This document shows, one piece after another, positions 1-7,645 of a DNA stretch of 34,778 nt. The notes below the pieces were generated by a model that saw nothing but the letters and a program-made list of their open reading frames with translations, was not told the DNA's origin and ran no database searches. The first letter of the stretch is position 1. Every line of letters starts with the position of its first letter. Origin of the DNA: Bradyrhizobium sp. CER78 (GTDB lineage: Bacteria > Pseudomonadota > Alphaproteobacteria > Rhizobiales > Xanthobacteraceae); the NCBI RefSeq assembly GCF_029846235.1, contig NZ_JARVWP010000034.1, forward strand, positions 1 through 34,778, read 5' to 3'. The position numbers were made by a program, and so were the translations under genes.

Positions 1-283
1 CGAACTTGCTTGTGAACGGGAGTGCGGCCCCGAGTGTCGCTCGACAACCGACATCTGGGGTAACGGGTCCTGGCTTTCGCCAGGACGACGATGAGGTGAG
101 GCGCAATTCAAGTTATCAAATGGCGCGGTGTCATCACCCGCGCATGGCGCATGCGGGTGATCCAGTATTCCAGAGGCAGTCGTTATTGAATCGATGGGCC
201 GCGGCGTACCGGATCGCCCGGTCGAGCCGGGCGATGACGGTTGTAGTGTGGACGCAGCTTCGCATTCGCGCCGCGACCTTCAG
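1..283. other. Intergenic repeat remnants at left edge
   Basis: I see no convincing gene here. Two short inverted repeats stand out: ATCACCCGC (133-141) with GCGGGTGAT (153-161), and ATCGCCCGG (213-221) with CCGGGCGAT (227-235). They look like pieces of the palindromic intergenic repeats common in Bradyrhizobium. They lie just past the 3' end of the minus-strand transglutaminase gene and could form hairpins in its transcript. Confidence 0.5.
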
Positions 284-1183
284 CTACAGGTCCTGCACGC
301 AGTCGAGCACGGCGTTGAACACGGCTCCGGGAACGCGCACCCGCTCATCGCGATCAAGCGCAGCGAGTTCATCGACGTGCGCATCGGGCTCGCGGCTGAC
401 GCTTGCCAGTCGGTCGAAAAAGGCGAGATCGAGCTCGCTGTCCTGCATGCGCATGGCGCCCCAAACGTCCCATGGCAGCATCTCACGATTGTTCAGCGCG
501 CCGATGTCGCGGACGAGATTGCCCGCAATGAACCAAAGACCGTGCATGTCGAGGATGCCGAATGCGCTCGGGTCACGGCTCCCGGCGCGGCACAGCGACC
601 AGGCATCGCCGGCGACCAGGAACTGATCGCGCGGCACATCCGCCGCATCGAAGCCGATCCCGAACAGCTCACGCTGCCGATCGTCGATCTGGGAATCGAA
701 CAATACCCAGCCTTTCCTGTCTTCGTTCCAGTACTCCGTCACCCAATGGTCGATGTATTTTCCTGCCTCGAAATAGGCGCCAAACCCGCAACGGGCGCGC
801 GCCGGAATGCCCTGCGTGCGCAGCATCGCCACATGAAGCAGCGTGAAGTGCCTGCACACACCGACCTGCCGCTGGTCGACGGCACGTGCCACGGCAAGCG
901 GACGGGCGTCGCGCGCGACGATTTCACCCAGCATGGTCTCGACGGCGCGGACCTGCGATTGCGCTTGCCGGTCGCCGCCGAGCGTCACCCCATAGGCCGG
1001 GGCGATGTGCTGATGGATCAAGAGACCCTGCACCGTCGCCGCAAGCGCACTGGGCCCCCGCGGCAGGCCATCGAACAGAGCGGCGTGACGCCCCGGATCG
1101 CTCATCGCAACGGGCTTTTCGTATCTGTCGACGTTCATCTGAAGGGGCTCCCGCACGTCTCGCCTCCCGCGCAGCCACCACAC
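284..1183 (-). CDS. Transglutaminase-like cysteine-protease-fold protein
   Basis: A 299-residue protein with the transglutaminase-core pattern. A nucleophile Cys sits in QVGVCRHF, followed by ARARCGFGAYF, a His in YIDHWVTEYW and an Asp in WVLFDSQIDD, giving a Cys-His-Asp triad in the expected order. No signal peptide is visible, so it is probably cytoplasmic; whether it acts as a protease, amidase or crosslinker cannot be told. The GTG start at 1183 has a strong AAGGAG seven bases upstream, inside the end of the AraC-type gene, suggesting translational coupling. An ATG at 1138 preceded by GGGAG is a good alternative start (284 aa). The tight spacing suggests it is co-transcribed with the regulator. 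Confidence 0.85.
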   Translation of the reverse strand: MWWLRGRRDVREPLQMNVDRYEKPVAMSDPGRHAALFDGLPRGPSALAATVQGLLIHQHIAPAYGVTLGGDRQAQSQVRAVETMLGEIVARDARPLAVARAVDQRQVGVCRHFTLLHVAMLRTQGIPARARCGFGAYFEAGKYIDHWVTEYWNEDRKGWVLFDSQIDDRQRELFGIGFDAADVPRDQFLVAGDAWSLCRAGSRDPSAFGILDMHGLWFIAGNLVRDIGALNNREMLPWDVWGAMRMQDSELDLAFFDRLASVSREPDAHVDELAALDRDERVRVPGAVFNAVLDCVQDL

Positions 1184-1189
1184 ACGCCG

Positions 1190-2029
1190 CTACTCCTTCA
1201 CCGGCACCCAGATCTCGAGCCCGCCAACACCGGTCGACGCGTCGAACCTCTCGTCGTAGCGCTCGAAGTTCGGCGCGTCGGCGACCTTCATGCCGGATTG
1301 CGGCAGCCAGCGATTCCAGATCGTGTTGACGGTGCGGCGGATGGTCGAGATATGATCCTTGTGGGTGAACACCACGTATTTCTGCGCCGGGATCCGCACC
1401 CGCGCGAACTCGCGCGGCAGGTCGGAGAAATCGGCGACCTCGACGCCCGCGATGTAGTCGAAATTGCCGGCATCGTCGCCGTTGCAGCAGACGCCGTAGG
1501 CGCCATTGCCGATCTGACGCGGAATATGCGCGCATTGCTGGTGGAAGACATGCCACTGGTTCGGAATGCCGGCCGTGCTGTCATTGGCGTGGTTGTAGCG
1601 CTCGCCGACACCCGCGACGAGAAAGGCCTTGCCGGTGGCGATGCGCGGCGGATCGAGATGATCGAGGGCGGTCGAGATCATGGTGATCGGCTCCTGGAGC
1701 TTGAGCGTCGTCAGGCACGTCGTCGCGCGCACCGTCTCCGGCGTGACGCCGAAATGGTCGCGAAACGCGCGGGTGAATGCTTCGTGGGAGCCGTAGTCCG
1801 CATCCAGCGCGAGCGTGAGAATGTCGGGCGCACCGGCCGCAAGCTCGCGCGCGGCCTCGCTGAGGCGGCGCGCTCGCACATAGCGCATCACCGAAAACCC
1901 GGTCGCCTCCGCGAACGCCCGCACCAGATGGAAGCGCGAGACCCCGGCGACGACGGCGATGTCATCCAGCGTCAGCGACGTGCGCAGGTGGCTTTCGATG
2001 TACCAGAGCGCCTTCTGGGCTGGATTCAT
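1190..2029 (-). CDS. AraC-family regulator with GyrI-like effector domain
   Basis: A 279-residue protein. Residues 5-105 form an AraC-type double helix-turn-helix (first helix pair around LTLDDIAVVAGVSRFHLVRAF, second around YGSHEAFTRAFRDHFGVTP). Residues about 125-278 resemble the GyrI/Rob-type small-molecule-binding domain and end in LEIWVPVKE, typical of that fold. This DNA-binding-first order is that of the Rob/SoxS-like effector-binding class rather than AraC itself. It overlaps the ribosome-binding region of the transglutaminase gene downstream and is divergent from the LivK-type binding protein. Ligand and targets are unknown; its own operon is the simplest target. Confidence 0.88.
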   Translation of the reverse strand: MNPAQKALWYIESHLRTSLTLDDIAVVAGVSRFHLVRAFAEATGFSVMRYVRARRLSEAARELAAGAPDILTLALDADYGSHEAFTRAFRDHFGVTPETVRATTCLTTLKLQEPITMISTALDHLDPPRIATGKAFLVAGVGERYNHANDSTAGIPNQWHVFHQQCAHIPRQIGNGAYGVCCNGDDAGNFDYIAGVEVADFSDLPREFARVRIPAQKYVVFTHKDHISTIRRTVNTIWNRWLPQSGMKVADAPNFERYDERFDASTGVGGLEIWVPVKE

Positions 2030-2267
2030 GGACGACGGCTTTCCTGCAAGGCTCCGGCATCATGCATGGCTGCGACCTGCGGCGCTTGACAGTCCTTGCT
2101 GCGCGCGGCGGACCGTGGTTCCGCTCTGCGAAATTTTAGCCCAAAGCCGTCGCTGGCAACAGCGTTGCAATCGTGCATACTCGCAGTTGCATCGATCCGA
2201 CGGCTCATCAAGCTGCCCGAAAATCAAGACTGCACGAGCCGCGGCCAGCATGTCAGGGAGGACAAGG
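2030..2267. other. Divergent intergenic region
   Basis: This 238-bp gap separates the minus-strand AraC-type regulator from the plus-strand binding protein, so it should hold both promoters. I could not fix a convincing -35/-10 pair for either. GTTGCAATCG (near 2163) and GTTGCATCG (near 2186) form an imperfect direct repeat that might be regulator half-sites; this is weak. Confidence 0.35.
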
Positions 2268-3506
2268 ATGCACCACCAACGCCTGAGCTATGCCAACTGC
2301 GTCGCATCAGCGGCGCTTGCCGGACTTTTGACGATCGCCGTCACCGGCGCAGCCAATGCCCAGAAGAAATACGATCCGGGCGCAACCGACACCGAGATCA
2401 AGGTCGGCAACATCATGCCCTATTCGGGCCCGGCATCCGCCTATGCCACGATCGGCAAGACGGAAGCCGCCTATTTCAACAAGCTCAACAGCGAGGGCGG
2501 CATCAACGGCCGCAAGATCAATTTCGTCTCCTACGACGACGGCTACAGTCCGCCGAAGATGGTCGAGCAGGCCCGCAAGCTGGTCGAGAGCGACGAGGTG
2601 CTCTTGATCTTCAATCCGCTGGGCACGCCGGGCAACACCGCGATCCAGAAATACATGAACGCCAAGCGGGTGCCGCAGCTGTTCGTCTCCACCGGCGCCG
2701 CCAAGTGGAACGATCCGAAGAATTTTCCGTGGACCATGGGCTGGCAGCCGAGCTACCAGGTCGAGGCGCGCATCTACGCCAAATACATCCTGCAGAAATA
2801 TCCCGGCAGGACCATCGGCGTGCTCTACCAGAACGACGATTTCGGCAAGGACTATCTGATCGGCCTGCATGAGGGGCTCGGCGAAGAGGCCAAGAAACTG
2901 ATCGTCGTCGAATCCTCCTACGAGACCACATCGCCGACGGTGGATTCGCAGATCGTGCAGATCAAGGGCGCCAACCCCGACATCTTCGTCAACATCGCAA
3001 CGCCGAAATTCGCGGCGCAGGCGATCAAGAAGGCCGCCGAGCTCGACTGGCATCCGGTCCAGTTTCTCACCAACGTCTCGGTCTCGATCGGCGGCGTGAT
3101 GAAGCCGGCCGGCTATGAGGCGAGCCAGGACATCCTCTCGACCCAGTATCTGAAGGATCCTGCGGATCACGAGTGGAAGAGCGATCCGGCCATGAACGAG
3201 TGGCGCGCGTTCATGACCAAGTGGTATCCCGAGGGCGACCAGAACGACGCCTCCACCGTGTTTGGCTACGGCGTCGCCAAGGGGCTGGAGCAGGTGTTGC
3301 GGCAGTGCGGCGACAACCTCACCCGCGACAATTTGATGAAGCAGGCGGCCAGCCTCAACTTCGAGATCGGCATCTATCTGCCCGGCACCAAGATCAAGAC
3401 CGGGCCGGACGACTATGCACCGATCGAGCAGTTGCAGATGATGCGCTTCAAGGGCGAGAGCTGGGAGCGCTTCGGCCCCGTCATGAGCGGCGAGAAGAGC
3501 AGCTAG
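2268..3506 (+). CDS. LivK-type ABC transporter substrate-binding protein
   Basis: A 412-residue periplasmic binding protein of the branched-chain amino acid/amide class (type I fold, Peripla_BP_6). The N-terminus is a Sec signal peptide with a hydrophobic core around residues 14-28, likely cut after AANA. The mature start DTEIKVGNIMPYSGPASAY and the GGINGRKINFVSYDDGY segment are typical of the family. The ATG at 2268 is preceded by AGGGAGGACAAGG; the same frame stays open upstream, but only this start gives the signal peptide. No permease or ATPase genes are nearby. The enolase-superfamily gene downstream suggests a carboxylate-type ligand, but that is inference. Confidence 0.93.
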   Translation: MHHQRLSYANCVASAALAGLLTIAVTGAANAQKKYDPGATDTEIKVGNIMPYSGPASAYATIGKTEAAYFNKLNSEGGINGRKINFVSYDDGYSPPKMVEQARKLVESDEVLLIFNPLGTPGNTAIQKYMNAKRVPQLFVSTGAAKWNDPKNFPWTMGWQPSYQVEARIYAKYILQKYPGRTIGVLYQNDDFGKDYLIGLHEGLGEEAKKLIVVESSYETTSPTVDSQIVQIKGANPDIFVNIATPKFAAQAIKKAAELDWHPVQFLTNVSVSIGGVMKPAGYEASQDILSTQYLKDPADHEWKSDPAMNEWRAFMTKWYPEGDQNDASTVFGYGVAKGLEQVLRQCGDNLTRDNLMKQAASLNFEIGIYLPGTKIKTGPDDYAPIEQLQMMRFKGESWERFGPVMSGEKSS

Positions 3507-3534
3507 GGCTTTCCTCCACAACTTTGGACTTCAT

Positions 3535-3559
3535 GATGCCCGGCCCTGCGCCGGGCATC
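3535..3559. repeat. Short hairpin repeat, possible terminator
   Basis: GATGCCCGGC and GCCGGGCATC form a perfect 10-bp stem with a 5-base loop, about 30 bases past the stop of the binding-protein gene. The sequence matches a common rhizobial intergenic palindrome. There is no T-run directly after it, though GATTTTTAC follows some 30 bases on. It may help end or stabilise the upstream transcript. Confidence 0.6.
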
Positions 3560-3762
3560 CACGCCTTCGACACGATTCACGCGCAAGATTTTTACAAGCA
3601 AGACTTGCACAAGCAACCGTGCAACAGCCGGAACCCAGGCGAGCCGAAGCGAAGCCGCACGCAAGCTCGCCGTACCTTGGCTGCCGTACTTGGGCTAGAG
3701 TGTCCGGCCTCACGAACTCCAAGGACATCCTGCACCATCCTGCGATCGGAAGGACAACAACA

Positions 3763-4866
3763 ATGAAAATCACCGACGTCCGCGCCCACCATATCCGCAT
3801 TCCCTATGACGCGGGGCCCGCGAGCTTCCGCCAGGGCGCATCCGCGATCTCGGCGCTCGACATGGTGCTGGTCGAGGTGTCGACCGATGCCGGCCTGACC
3901 GGCTGGGGCGATGCCTTCGCCTATGTCTGTCCGAAGACGAGCTGCACGGCGGTAGCCGAGATGATCGCGCCACAGGCCCGTGGCCTCGAGATGCCGGACG
4001 CCGCCCAAATTCCCGCCGCGATGGAGCAGATCCAGCGCAATCTGCATCTGTTCGGCCGCTACGGCATCACGATGTTTGCGATCTCGGCGCTCGACATCGC
4101 GCTATGGGATCTCGCCGGAAAGGTGAAGGGCGTGCCGCTGCATCAACTGATCGGCGGCGCCAAGCGCAGCACGATCCCGGCCTATGCGAGCCTGATGCGG
4201 ATCGGCAATCCCGGCCACATCGCCGCCGAATGCAAGAAGGCGATCAAGCTTGGCTATTCCGCAATCAAGCTGCACGAGACCACCGTGCCTGCGGTATCAG
4301 CCGCGCGCGAGGCGATCGGCCCCATTGTGCCGCTGATGATCGACATGAACTGCCCGCTGGACGGGCCGGCTGCGATCCAGTTCGCGCGCGACTGCAAGCA
4401 GGCCGCGCCGATGTTCCTGGAGGAGCCGGTCTGGCCGCCGGAGGATTTTGCGACGCTCGCGGAAGTACGCAGGGAAGGCCGGCTCGATATCGCCGCCGGC
4501 GAGAACGCCTGCACCGTGCATCAATTCCGCCAGATGATGACCGCAGGCGCCGTCAGTCACGCCCAGCCGTCGGTGATCAAGGTCGGCGGCGTCACCGAAT
4601 TCCTGCGCGTGGCCGTGCTCGCCGACGAGTTCGGCGTCCAGGTGATTCCGCACTCGCCCTATTTCGGGCCGGGCTTCCTCGCAACGCTGCATCTGATGGC
4701 GATCCGCGACGCCGGGATGATCGAAGTGTTCTTCATGAAGCGCCCCGCCTGCCTGTGGGGCGACCGCATCGACGTCGACGCCAAGGGCCACGTCGCCGTG
4801 CCGCAGGGCCCCGGGCTCGGCTATGAGCCGGATCGCGACGTGATGGAGAAGTATCGGGTGGCGTAG
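3763..4866 (+). CDS. Enolase-superfamily (mandelate racemase/MLE-like) enzyme
   Basis: A 367-residue protein with the full enolase-superfamily layout: N-terminal capping domain (1-125) and barrel. Metal ligands are Asp194 (LMIDMN), Glu220/221 (FLEEP) and Glu247 (AGENA). Acid/base candidates are Lys169 and His171 in IKLHE (K-x-H, not the common K-x-K) and His297 in VIPHSP. The Asp that pairs with this His in mandelate racemase corresponds to Ser270 (QPSVIKVGG), so chemistry may differ from the sugar-acid dehydratases. The start at 3763 has GGAAGGA upstream. It follows the binding protein on the same strand with a 256-bp gap; co-transcription is possible but not shown. The substrate is unknown. 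Confidence 0.88.
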   Translation: MKITDVRAHHIRIPYDAGPASFRQGASAISALDMVLVEVSTDAGLTGWGDAFAYVCPKTSCTAVAEMIAPQARGLEMPDAAQIPAAMEQIQRNLHLFGRYGITMFAISALDIALWDLAGKVKGVPLHQLIGGAKRSTIPAYASLMRIGNPGHIAAECKKAIKLGYSAIKLHETTVPAVSAAREAIGPIVPLMIDMNCPLDGPAAIQFARDCKQAAPMFLEEPVWPPEDFATLAEVRREGRLDIAAGENACTVHQFRQMMTAGAVSHAQPSVIKVGGVTEFLRVAVLADEFGVQVIPHSPYFGPGFLATLHLMAIRDAGMIEVFFMKRPACLWGDRIDVDAKGHVAVPQGPGLGYEPDRDVMEKYRVA

Positions 4867-4883
4867 GGAGAACCGTACTTTCT

Positions 4884-4973
4884 GCCGTCATTGCGAGCGA
4901 AGCGAAGCAATCCATCGATCCGCGCACGAGGAGAGATGGATTGCTTCGTCGCTTCGCTCCTCGCAATGACGGC
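4884..4973. repeat. Bradyrhizobium-type long palindromic repeat, copy 1
   Basis: The arm starting GCCGTCATTGCGAGCGAAGC pairs with an arm ending in CTCGCAATGACGGC, giving an imperfect stem of about 30 bp with CAATCCAT/ATGGATTG at its inner end. Closely related copies lie at 8891-8978 and, with an insertion, at 20073-20190. It lies between convergent genes and could serve as a bidirectional transcript end. Confidence 0.85.
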
Positions 4974-4976
4974 GTG

Positions 4977-5348
4977 CTACTTCGTCCCGTCCTTCGCAGC
5001 AGGCGCGGCATCCTTCGCCGGCGGCGCGTCGGCTTTCTTCTTCAGATCATCAGCCATCTTGGCCTGCGCCGCCTGCAAATCGGTGACGAGCTTCTGCAAG
5101 CTCGCGACCGAACTCTTCAGGCTGTCGATCTGCCGGTTGGCGGCGTCGAGCTTCTGCTGATGATCCGTTGTCAGCTTGCTGATCGTCTTCTGCAGGAAAT
5201 CGACATTGCTCTGCAGACAGCTGGTGCGCCGCTCCATCGTTTTCTCGACGGTGCAGATCTCGATGCCGGGAACGTCCTGCGCATGCGCGGTTCCGACGAC
5301 GCCGAGCGCAAGCAGCACGAGCAGGACAAGAGCGAAACGAGCGATCAT
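4977..5348 (-). CDS. Small secreted coiled-coil protein, unknown function
   Basis: About 123 residues. A clear Sec signal peptide (hydrophobic stretch FALVLLVLLALGVVGTAHA, cut before QDVPG) is followed by a region with two Cys (EICTVEK, TSCLQSN), then roughly 65 residues of heptad-like helix (KTISKLTTDHQQKLDAANRQ onward) and an Ala/Pro/Lys-rich tail. It looks like a periplasmic or envelope-associated coiled coil; I do not recognise a family. I prefer the ATG at 5348 because TGGGG lies six bases upstream; starts at 5354, 5360 and 5372 in the same frame would only lengthen the signal peptide. Its stop is four bases from the palindromic repeat, so that repeat is probably transcribed in its 3' end. 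Confidence 0.72.
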   Translation of the reverse strand: MIARFALVLLVLLALGVVGTAHAQDVPGIEICTVEKTMERRTSCLQSNVDFLQKTISKLTTDHQQKLDAANRQIDSLKSSVASLQKLVTDLQAAQAKMADDLKKKADAPPAKDAAPAAKDGTK

Positions 5349-5543
5349 CGGCATCCCCATCAAACGCGTCATTCACAGTTTTGTGCTCGCGACGCTGAAA
5401 GCCGGGCAGACATACCACACTGAAACCGTATTCGAGCGGTGTGCTGCATCCATTACGGGGACTACTCGTGGGGACGGGGGCCTTCGGAACTTTGTTTGGT
5501 TCGACCCCTTTTGGCTCGACCTTGGGCAGTGGAGACAGATCGC

Positions 5544-5768
5544 ATGGCAACGCGCGAAAAACGGCTGGCGCAATTCGATGGCAACGGCGAACCTTCGCCG
5601 GAACAGCGCGTGGAAGTGCTTTGTGAGGATCACAGCGGAACGTATCAGCTGCCGTTCGCCTGCCGCTTCGTCGATGGTCAGTGGCGCAATGACACGACAG
5701 GTGGCGCGCTGGAGGCCAACGTCATCGCCTGGCGCAAGCCGCGCGAGAAGCAACCGGGCATGGCCTGA
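5544..5768 (+). CDS. Small conserved-type hypothetical protein
   Basis: A 74-residue protein beginning MATREKRLAQFDG, with a single Cys in VEVLCEDH and a Trp-containing C-terminal half (FVDGQWRND, VIAWRKPRE). It resembles short uncharacterised proteins I associate with Bradyrhizobium, but no function is known to me. The ATG is supported by GGAGAC at 5531-5536; the frame is open further upstream without a better start. No signal peptide or membrane segment. It is followed at once by a hairpin that could end its transcript, so it is probably monocistronic. Confidence 0.65.
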   Translation: MATREKRLAQFDGNGEPSPEQRVEVLCEDHSGTYQLPFACRFVDGQWRNDTTGGALEANVIAWRKPREKQPGMA

Positions 5769-5790
5769 GCCGGTCACGCGCCGTTCTTGC

Positions 5791-5813
5791 GCATGGTCCT
5801 TCCGGGACCATGC
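5791..5813 (+). terminator. Hairpin after small gene
   Basis: GCATGGTCC and GGACCATGC form a perfect 9-bp stem with loop TTCCG, 23 bases past the stop of the 74-residue gene, followed by ATCTGTTTC. It looks like a rho-independent terminator with a weak T-run, or a short member of the rhizobial palindromic repeats. Confidence 0.55.
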
Positions 5814-5887
5814 ATCTGTTTCAAAACGCGACGCGCACGCAGTGCGCTTTAAGATTTGGAACGCGGATGGAACGAACCGCGTCCGAA

Positions 5888-6025
5888 TCACTGATTGAGC
5901 AGCGTACTCCGATGTTCACGGCTAGATGTGGTCAGCAGCCCGATACGGCGCACCACATACAGAAGCATGACGATGGGCCGCAGCCAGCGGCCGACGACAA
6001 AGGTTAATTCCTCCGCAGACGACAT
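5888..6025 (-). CDS. Possible 45-residue membrane-associated small protein
   Basis: A short open frame of 46 codons on the minus strand, starting ATG TCG TCT GCG GAG and ending CTC AAT CAG TGA. GAGAGGG lies seven bases before the ATG, a good ribosome-binding site, and the ATG is 30 bases past the stop of the cupin gene on the same strand. The product has a short hydrophobic segment (IVMLLYVVRRIGLL, about residues 18-31) flanked by Arg residues, consistent with a small membrane or amphipathic peptide. I recognise no family. The spacing and ribosome-binding site support expression with the cupin; the small size makes chance possible. Confidence 0.4.
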   Translation of the reverse strand: MSSAEELTFVVGRWLRPIVMLLYVVRRIGLLTTSSREHRSTLLNQ

Positions 6026-6055
6026 TTGCGATCCCTCTCTGATCCTGCTTGGCGA

Positions 6056-6490
6056 TCATTTCCATGGCGTGGTCGGCGGCACGGTCTCGGTCGCCGGCGG
6101 CACATCGACGGTCTTGAAATCGGCGGGGCTGACGATCTCGAGGTATTCCATGTCCTTCGAGTAATCGAACAGGTAGTGCGTGATGCCCGGGCGCTGATGG
6201 ATGACATCGCCGGCCTCGACCAGCGTCTCCTTGTCTTCGTACATGAAGCGCGCCCAGCCCTTGGTCATGATGACGATCTGGAAGTCGCACAGATGCTTGT
6301 GCCAGCCGGTGCCCTCTTCCGGCGGCATGTCGGGATTGGCCTTGACCAGATGGCAGATCACCTGCCCGCTGGTGGCATCGGCAATGCCAAGATCGCGATA
6401 CAGGAAGAAGTCGCGCAGACCTCCGCCCTTGAACTCGGTGTCACCGGGTTTGACGTGGGAGAATTTGCTGACGACGGCGTGCTGGTTCAT
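6056..6490 (-). CDS. Cupin-domain protein
   Basis: A 144-residue single-domain cupin. Motif 1 is represented by GTGWHKHLCDFQIVIMTKG (metal ligands likely His64, His66 and Gln/Asp nearby) and motif 2 by EAGDVIHQRPGITHYLF (His). Such proteins bind a metal and act as isomerases, dioxygenases or small-molecule sensors; the substrate cannot be assigned. The ATG is preceded by GGAGG at ideal spacing. A tiny open frame starts 30 bases downstream and may share the transcript. The 323-bp region upstream holds no gene, so its promoter should be there. Confidence 0.85.
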   Translation of the reverse strand: MNQHAVVSKFSHVKPGDTEFKGGGLRDFFLYRDLGIADATSGQVICHLVKANPDMPPEEGTGWHKHLCDFQIVIMTKGWARFMYEDKETLVEAGDVIHQRPGITHYLFDYSKDMEYLEIVSPADFKTVDVPPATETVPPTTPWK

Positions 6491-6813
6491 TTCAAGCCTC
6501 CACGGTTCTCGTGTTCGCGAGATCGCGGCGGGGGCTCAGCGTCCAAATTTTCGGCAGCGTCGCATCGTCGCGGTCACAGCTCGCATCTTGCTATGCGAAA
6601 TCCTTGCCAGCCCGATTGTGCTGCGGCGATCGGTCTCGCCATGCGCGGCCATTACAGCGGAAGCATTTGGCGCGAGGCGCATATTTGGGTTCGGCGCGCG
6701 CTGCGCTCGATCACCGCGCAGCGCCCCATGCCTGCCGCCTATGGCACGTCGATTGAGCAAGTCTTGCCTGGAGCTTGAGCCGCCGACGCAGGCAGGCCGG
6801 GCGTGCGGCTTGC
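6491..6813. other. Gene-free region between cupin and GST genes
   Basis: No credible gene: the open frames here lack ribosome-binding sites and recognisable protein features. The part nearest 6490 must carry the cupin promoter. A short palindrome CGCGATCTCGCG is in the complement near 6520. TATGGCACGTCGATTGAGC at 6734-6752 resembles a sigma-54 site on the plus strand but lacks the -12 GC. AGCAAGTCTTGCC near 6757 recalls motifs near 3597 and 14163. Confidence 0.4.
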
Positions 6814-7470
6814 CTAATATTCGACCTCGAGCTCCTCGACGTCGGCCGGCTCGGCCTTCGCGGCCTCGATCCATTCCAGCATCTCGGGCATCGCCATGAT
6901 GGTGCTGGCATAGGCCGCAAGAACAGGATCAAGCTTCACGTCATAGGTCATGAATCGGGTCACGACCGGCGCATACATCGCGTCCGCCATGGTGCGGCGT
7001 TCGCCGAACAGGAACGGCCCGCCTGATTTACCGAGGCAATCGGCCCAGATGGTGCAGACCCGGTCGATGTCGGCCTGCGCCCGCGACCAGATCTTGAAGC
7101 CGGGAAAATGCCCCTTGAGGTTGACCGGTAGCGACGAGCGCAGCGTGGTGAAGCCGGAATGGATTTCGCCCGAGATCGAGCGGCAATGCGCGCGCTGGAT
7201 CCGGCCCTCCGGCAACAGCCCGGCATGCGGCATGATCTCGTTGAGATACTCGCCGATCGCCAGCGTATCCCAGACCGTCGCGCCCTCATGGCGCAGGCAG
7301 GGGACCAGGATCGAGGACGACAGCAGCAGCAGCTCGGCCCGCGCCGAGGGGTCATCGGGCGCGGTGACCACCTCCTCGAACTCCAGCCCGGCGAATTTCG
7401 CCAGCAGCCAGCCGCGCAGCGACCAGGACGAATAGTTCTTGCTGCTGATGGTGAGTGTCGCCTTCGCCAT
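6814..7470 (-). CDS. Glutathione S-transferase family protein
   Basis: A 218-residue cytosolic GST. The N-terminal thioredoxin-like domain (about 1-80) has the start LTISSKNYSSWSLRGWLLAK, with candidate catalytic Ser residues in SSKNYSSWS, the cis-Pro region ILVPCL and the glutathione-binding ATVWDTLAIGEYL. The rest is the all-helical C-terminal domain (GERRTMADAMYAPVVTRF is the conserved capping region). The ATG has AGGGA upstream. It is divergent from the PHB depolymerase. Its 5' flank carries a sequence matching the sigma-54 consensus perfectly (7561-7577), implying activation by an enhancer-binding protein, for instance under nitrogen limitation, low oxygen or stress. The electrophilic substrate is unknown. 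Confidence 0.9.
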   Translation of the reverse strand: MAKATLTISSKNYSSWSLRGWLLAKFAGLEFEEVVTAPDDPSARAELLLLSSSILVPCLRHEGATVWDTLAIGEYLNEIMPHAGLLPEGRIQRAHCRSISGEIHSGFTTLRSSLPVNLKGHFPGFKIWSRAQADIDRVCTIWADCLGKSGGPFLFGERRTMADAMYAPVVTRFMTYDVKLDPVLAAYASTIMAMPEMLEWIEAAKAEPADVEELEVEY

Positions 7471-7560
7471 ATCAGTCCCTCACGCCTGAACGCGTCGTTA
7501 TGCTCCAGGGCCCTGCGCACCGGTCCAACCGCCGCGCTCCCGGGAGCCGGTCATTTTCGC

Positions 7561-7577
7561 AGCAAGCCACGTGCCAA
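7561..7577 (-). promoter_or_regulatory. Sigma-54 promoter for the GST gene
   Basis: Read on the minus strand the sequence is TTGGCACGTGGCTTGCT. It fits YTGGCACG-N4-TTGCW without mismatch, with GG and GC separated by exactly ten bases (-24/-12). The predicted start is near 7550, giving a leader of about 80 bases before the GST ATG at 7470. I did not find a NifA-type TGT-N10-ACA site upstream; any enhancer would lie inside phaZ. Confidence 0.75.
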
Positions 7578-7645
7578 TTTGCCGGGCAGGCCGCCCGCCG
7601 CTGGCCTCGATATTGCTTGGCAGACCGGGCCAGGGGTGGATGCGT

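Noticed and set aside
194..2089. Long plus-strand open frame opposite the transglutaminase and AraC genes
   Set aside because: It is the mirror of two well-recognised minus-strand genes; Arg/Asp/His-rich composition, no ribosome-binding site and no domain.
2307..3521. Long minus-strand frame opposite the LivK-type gene
   Set aside because: Shadow frame of a GC-rich gene with the expected hydrophobic/Arg bias; no recognisable domain.
4884..4973. Palindromic repeats considered as CRISPR or attachment sites
   Set aside because: Copies are dispersed, not in arrays with spacers, and no integrase or Cas gene is present.
6734..6752. Possible plus-strand sigma-54 site TGGCACGTCGATTGAGC
   Set aside because: The -24 part fits, but the base after the ten-base spacer is GA instead of GC, and no plus-strand gene follows for 900 bp.
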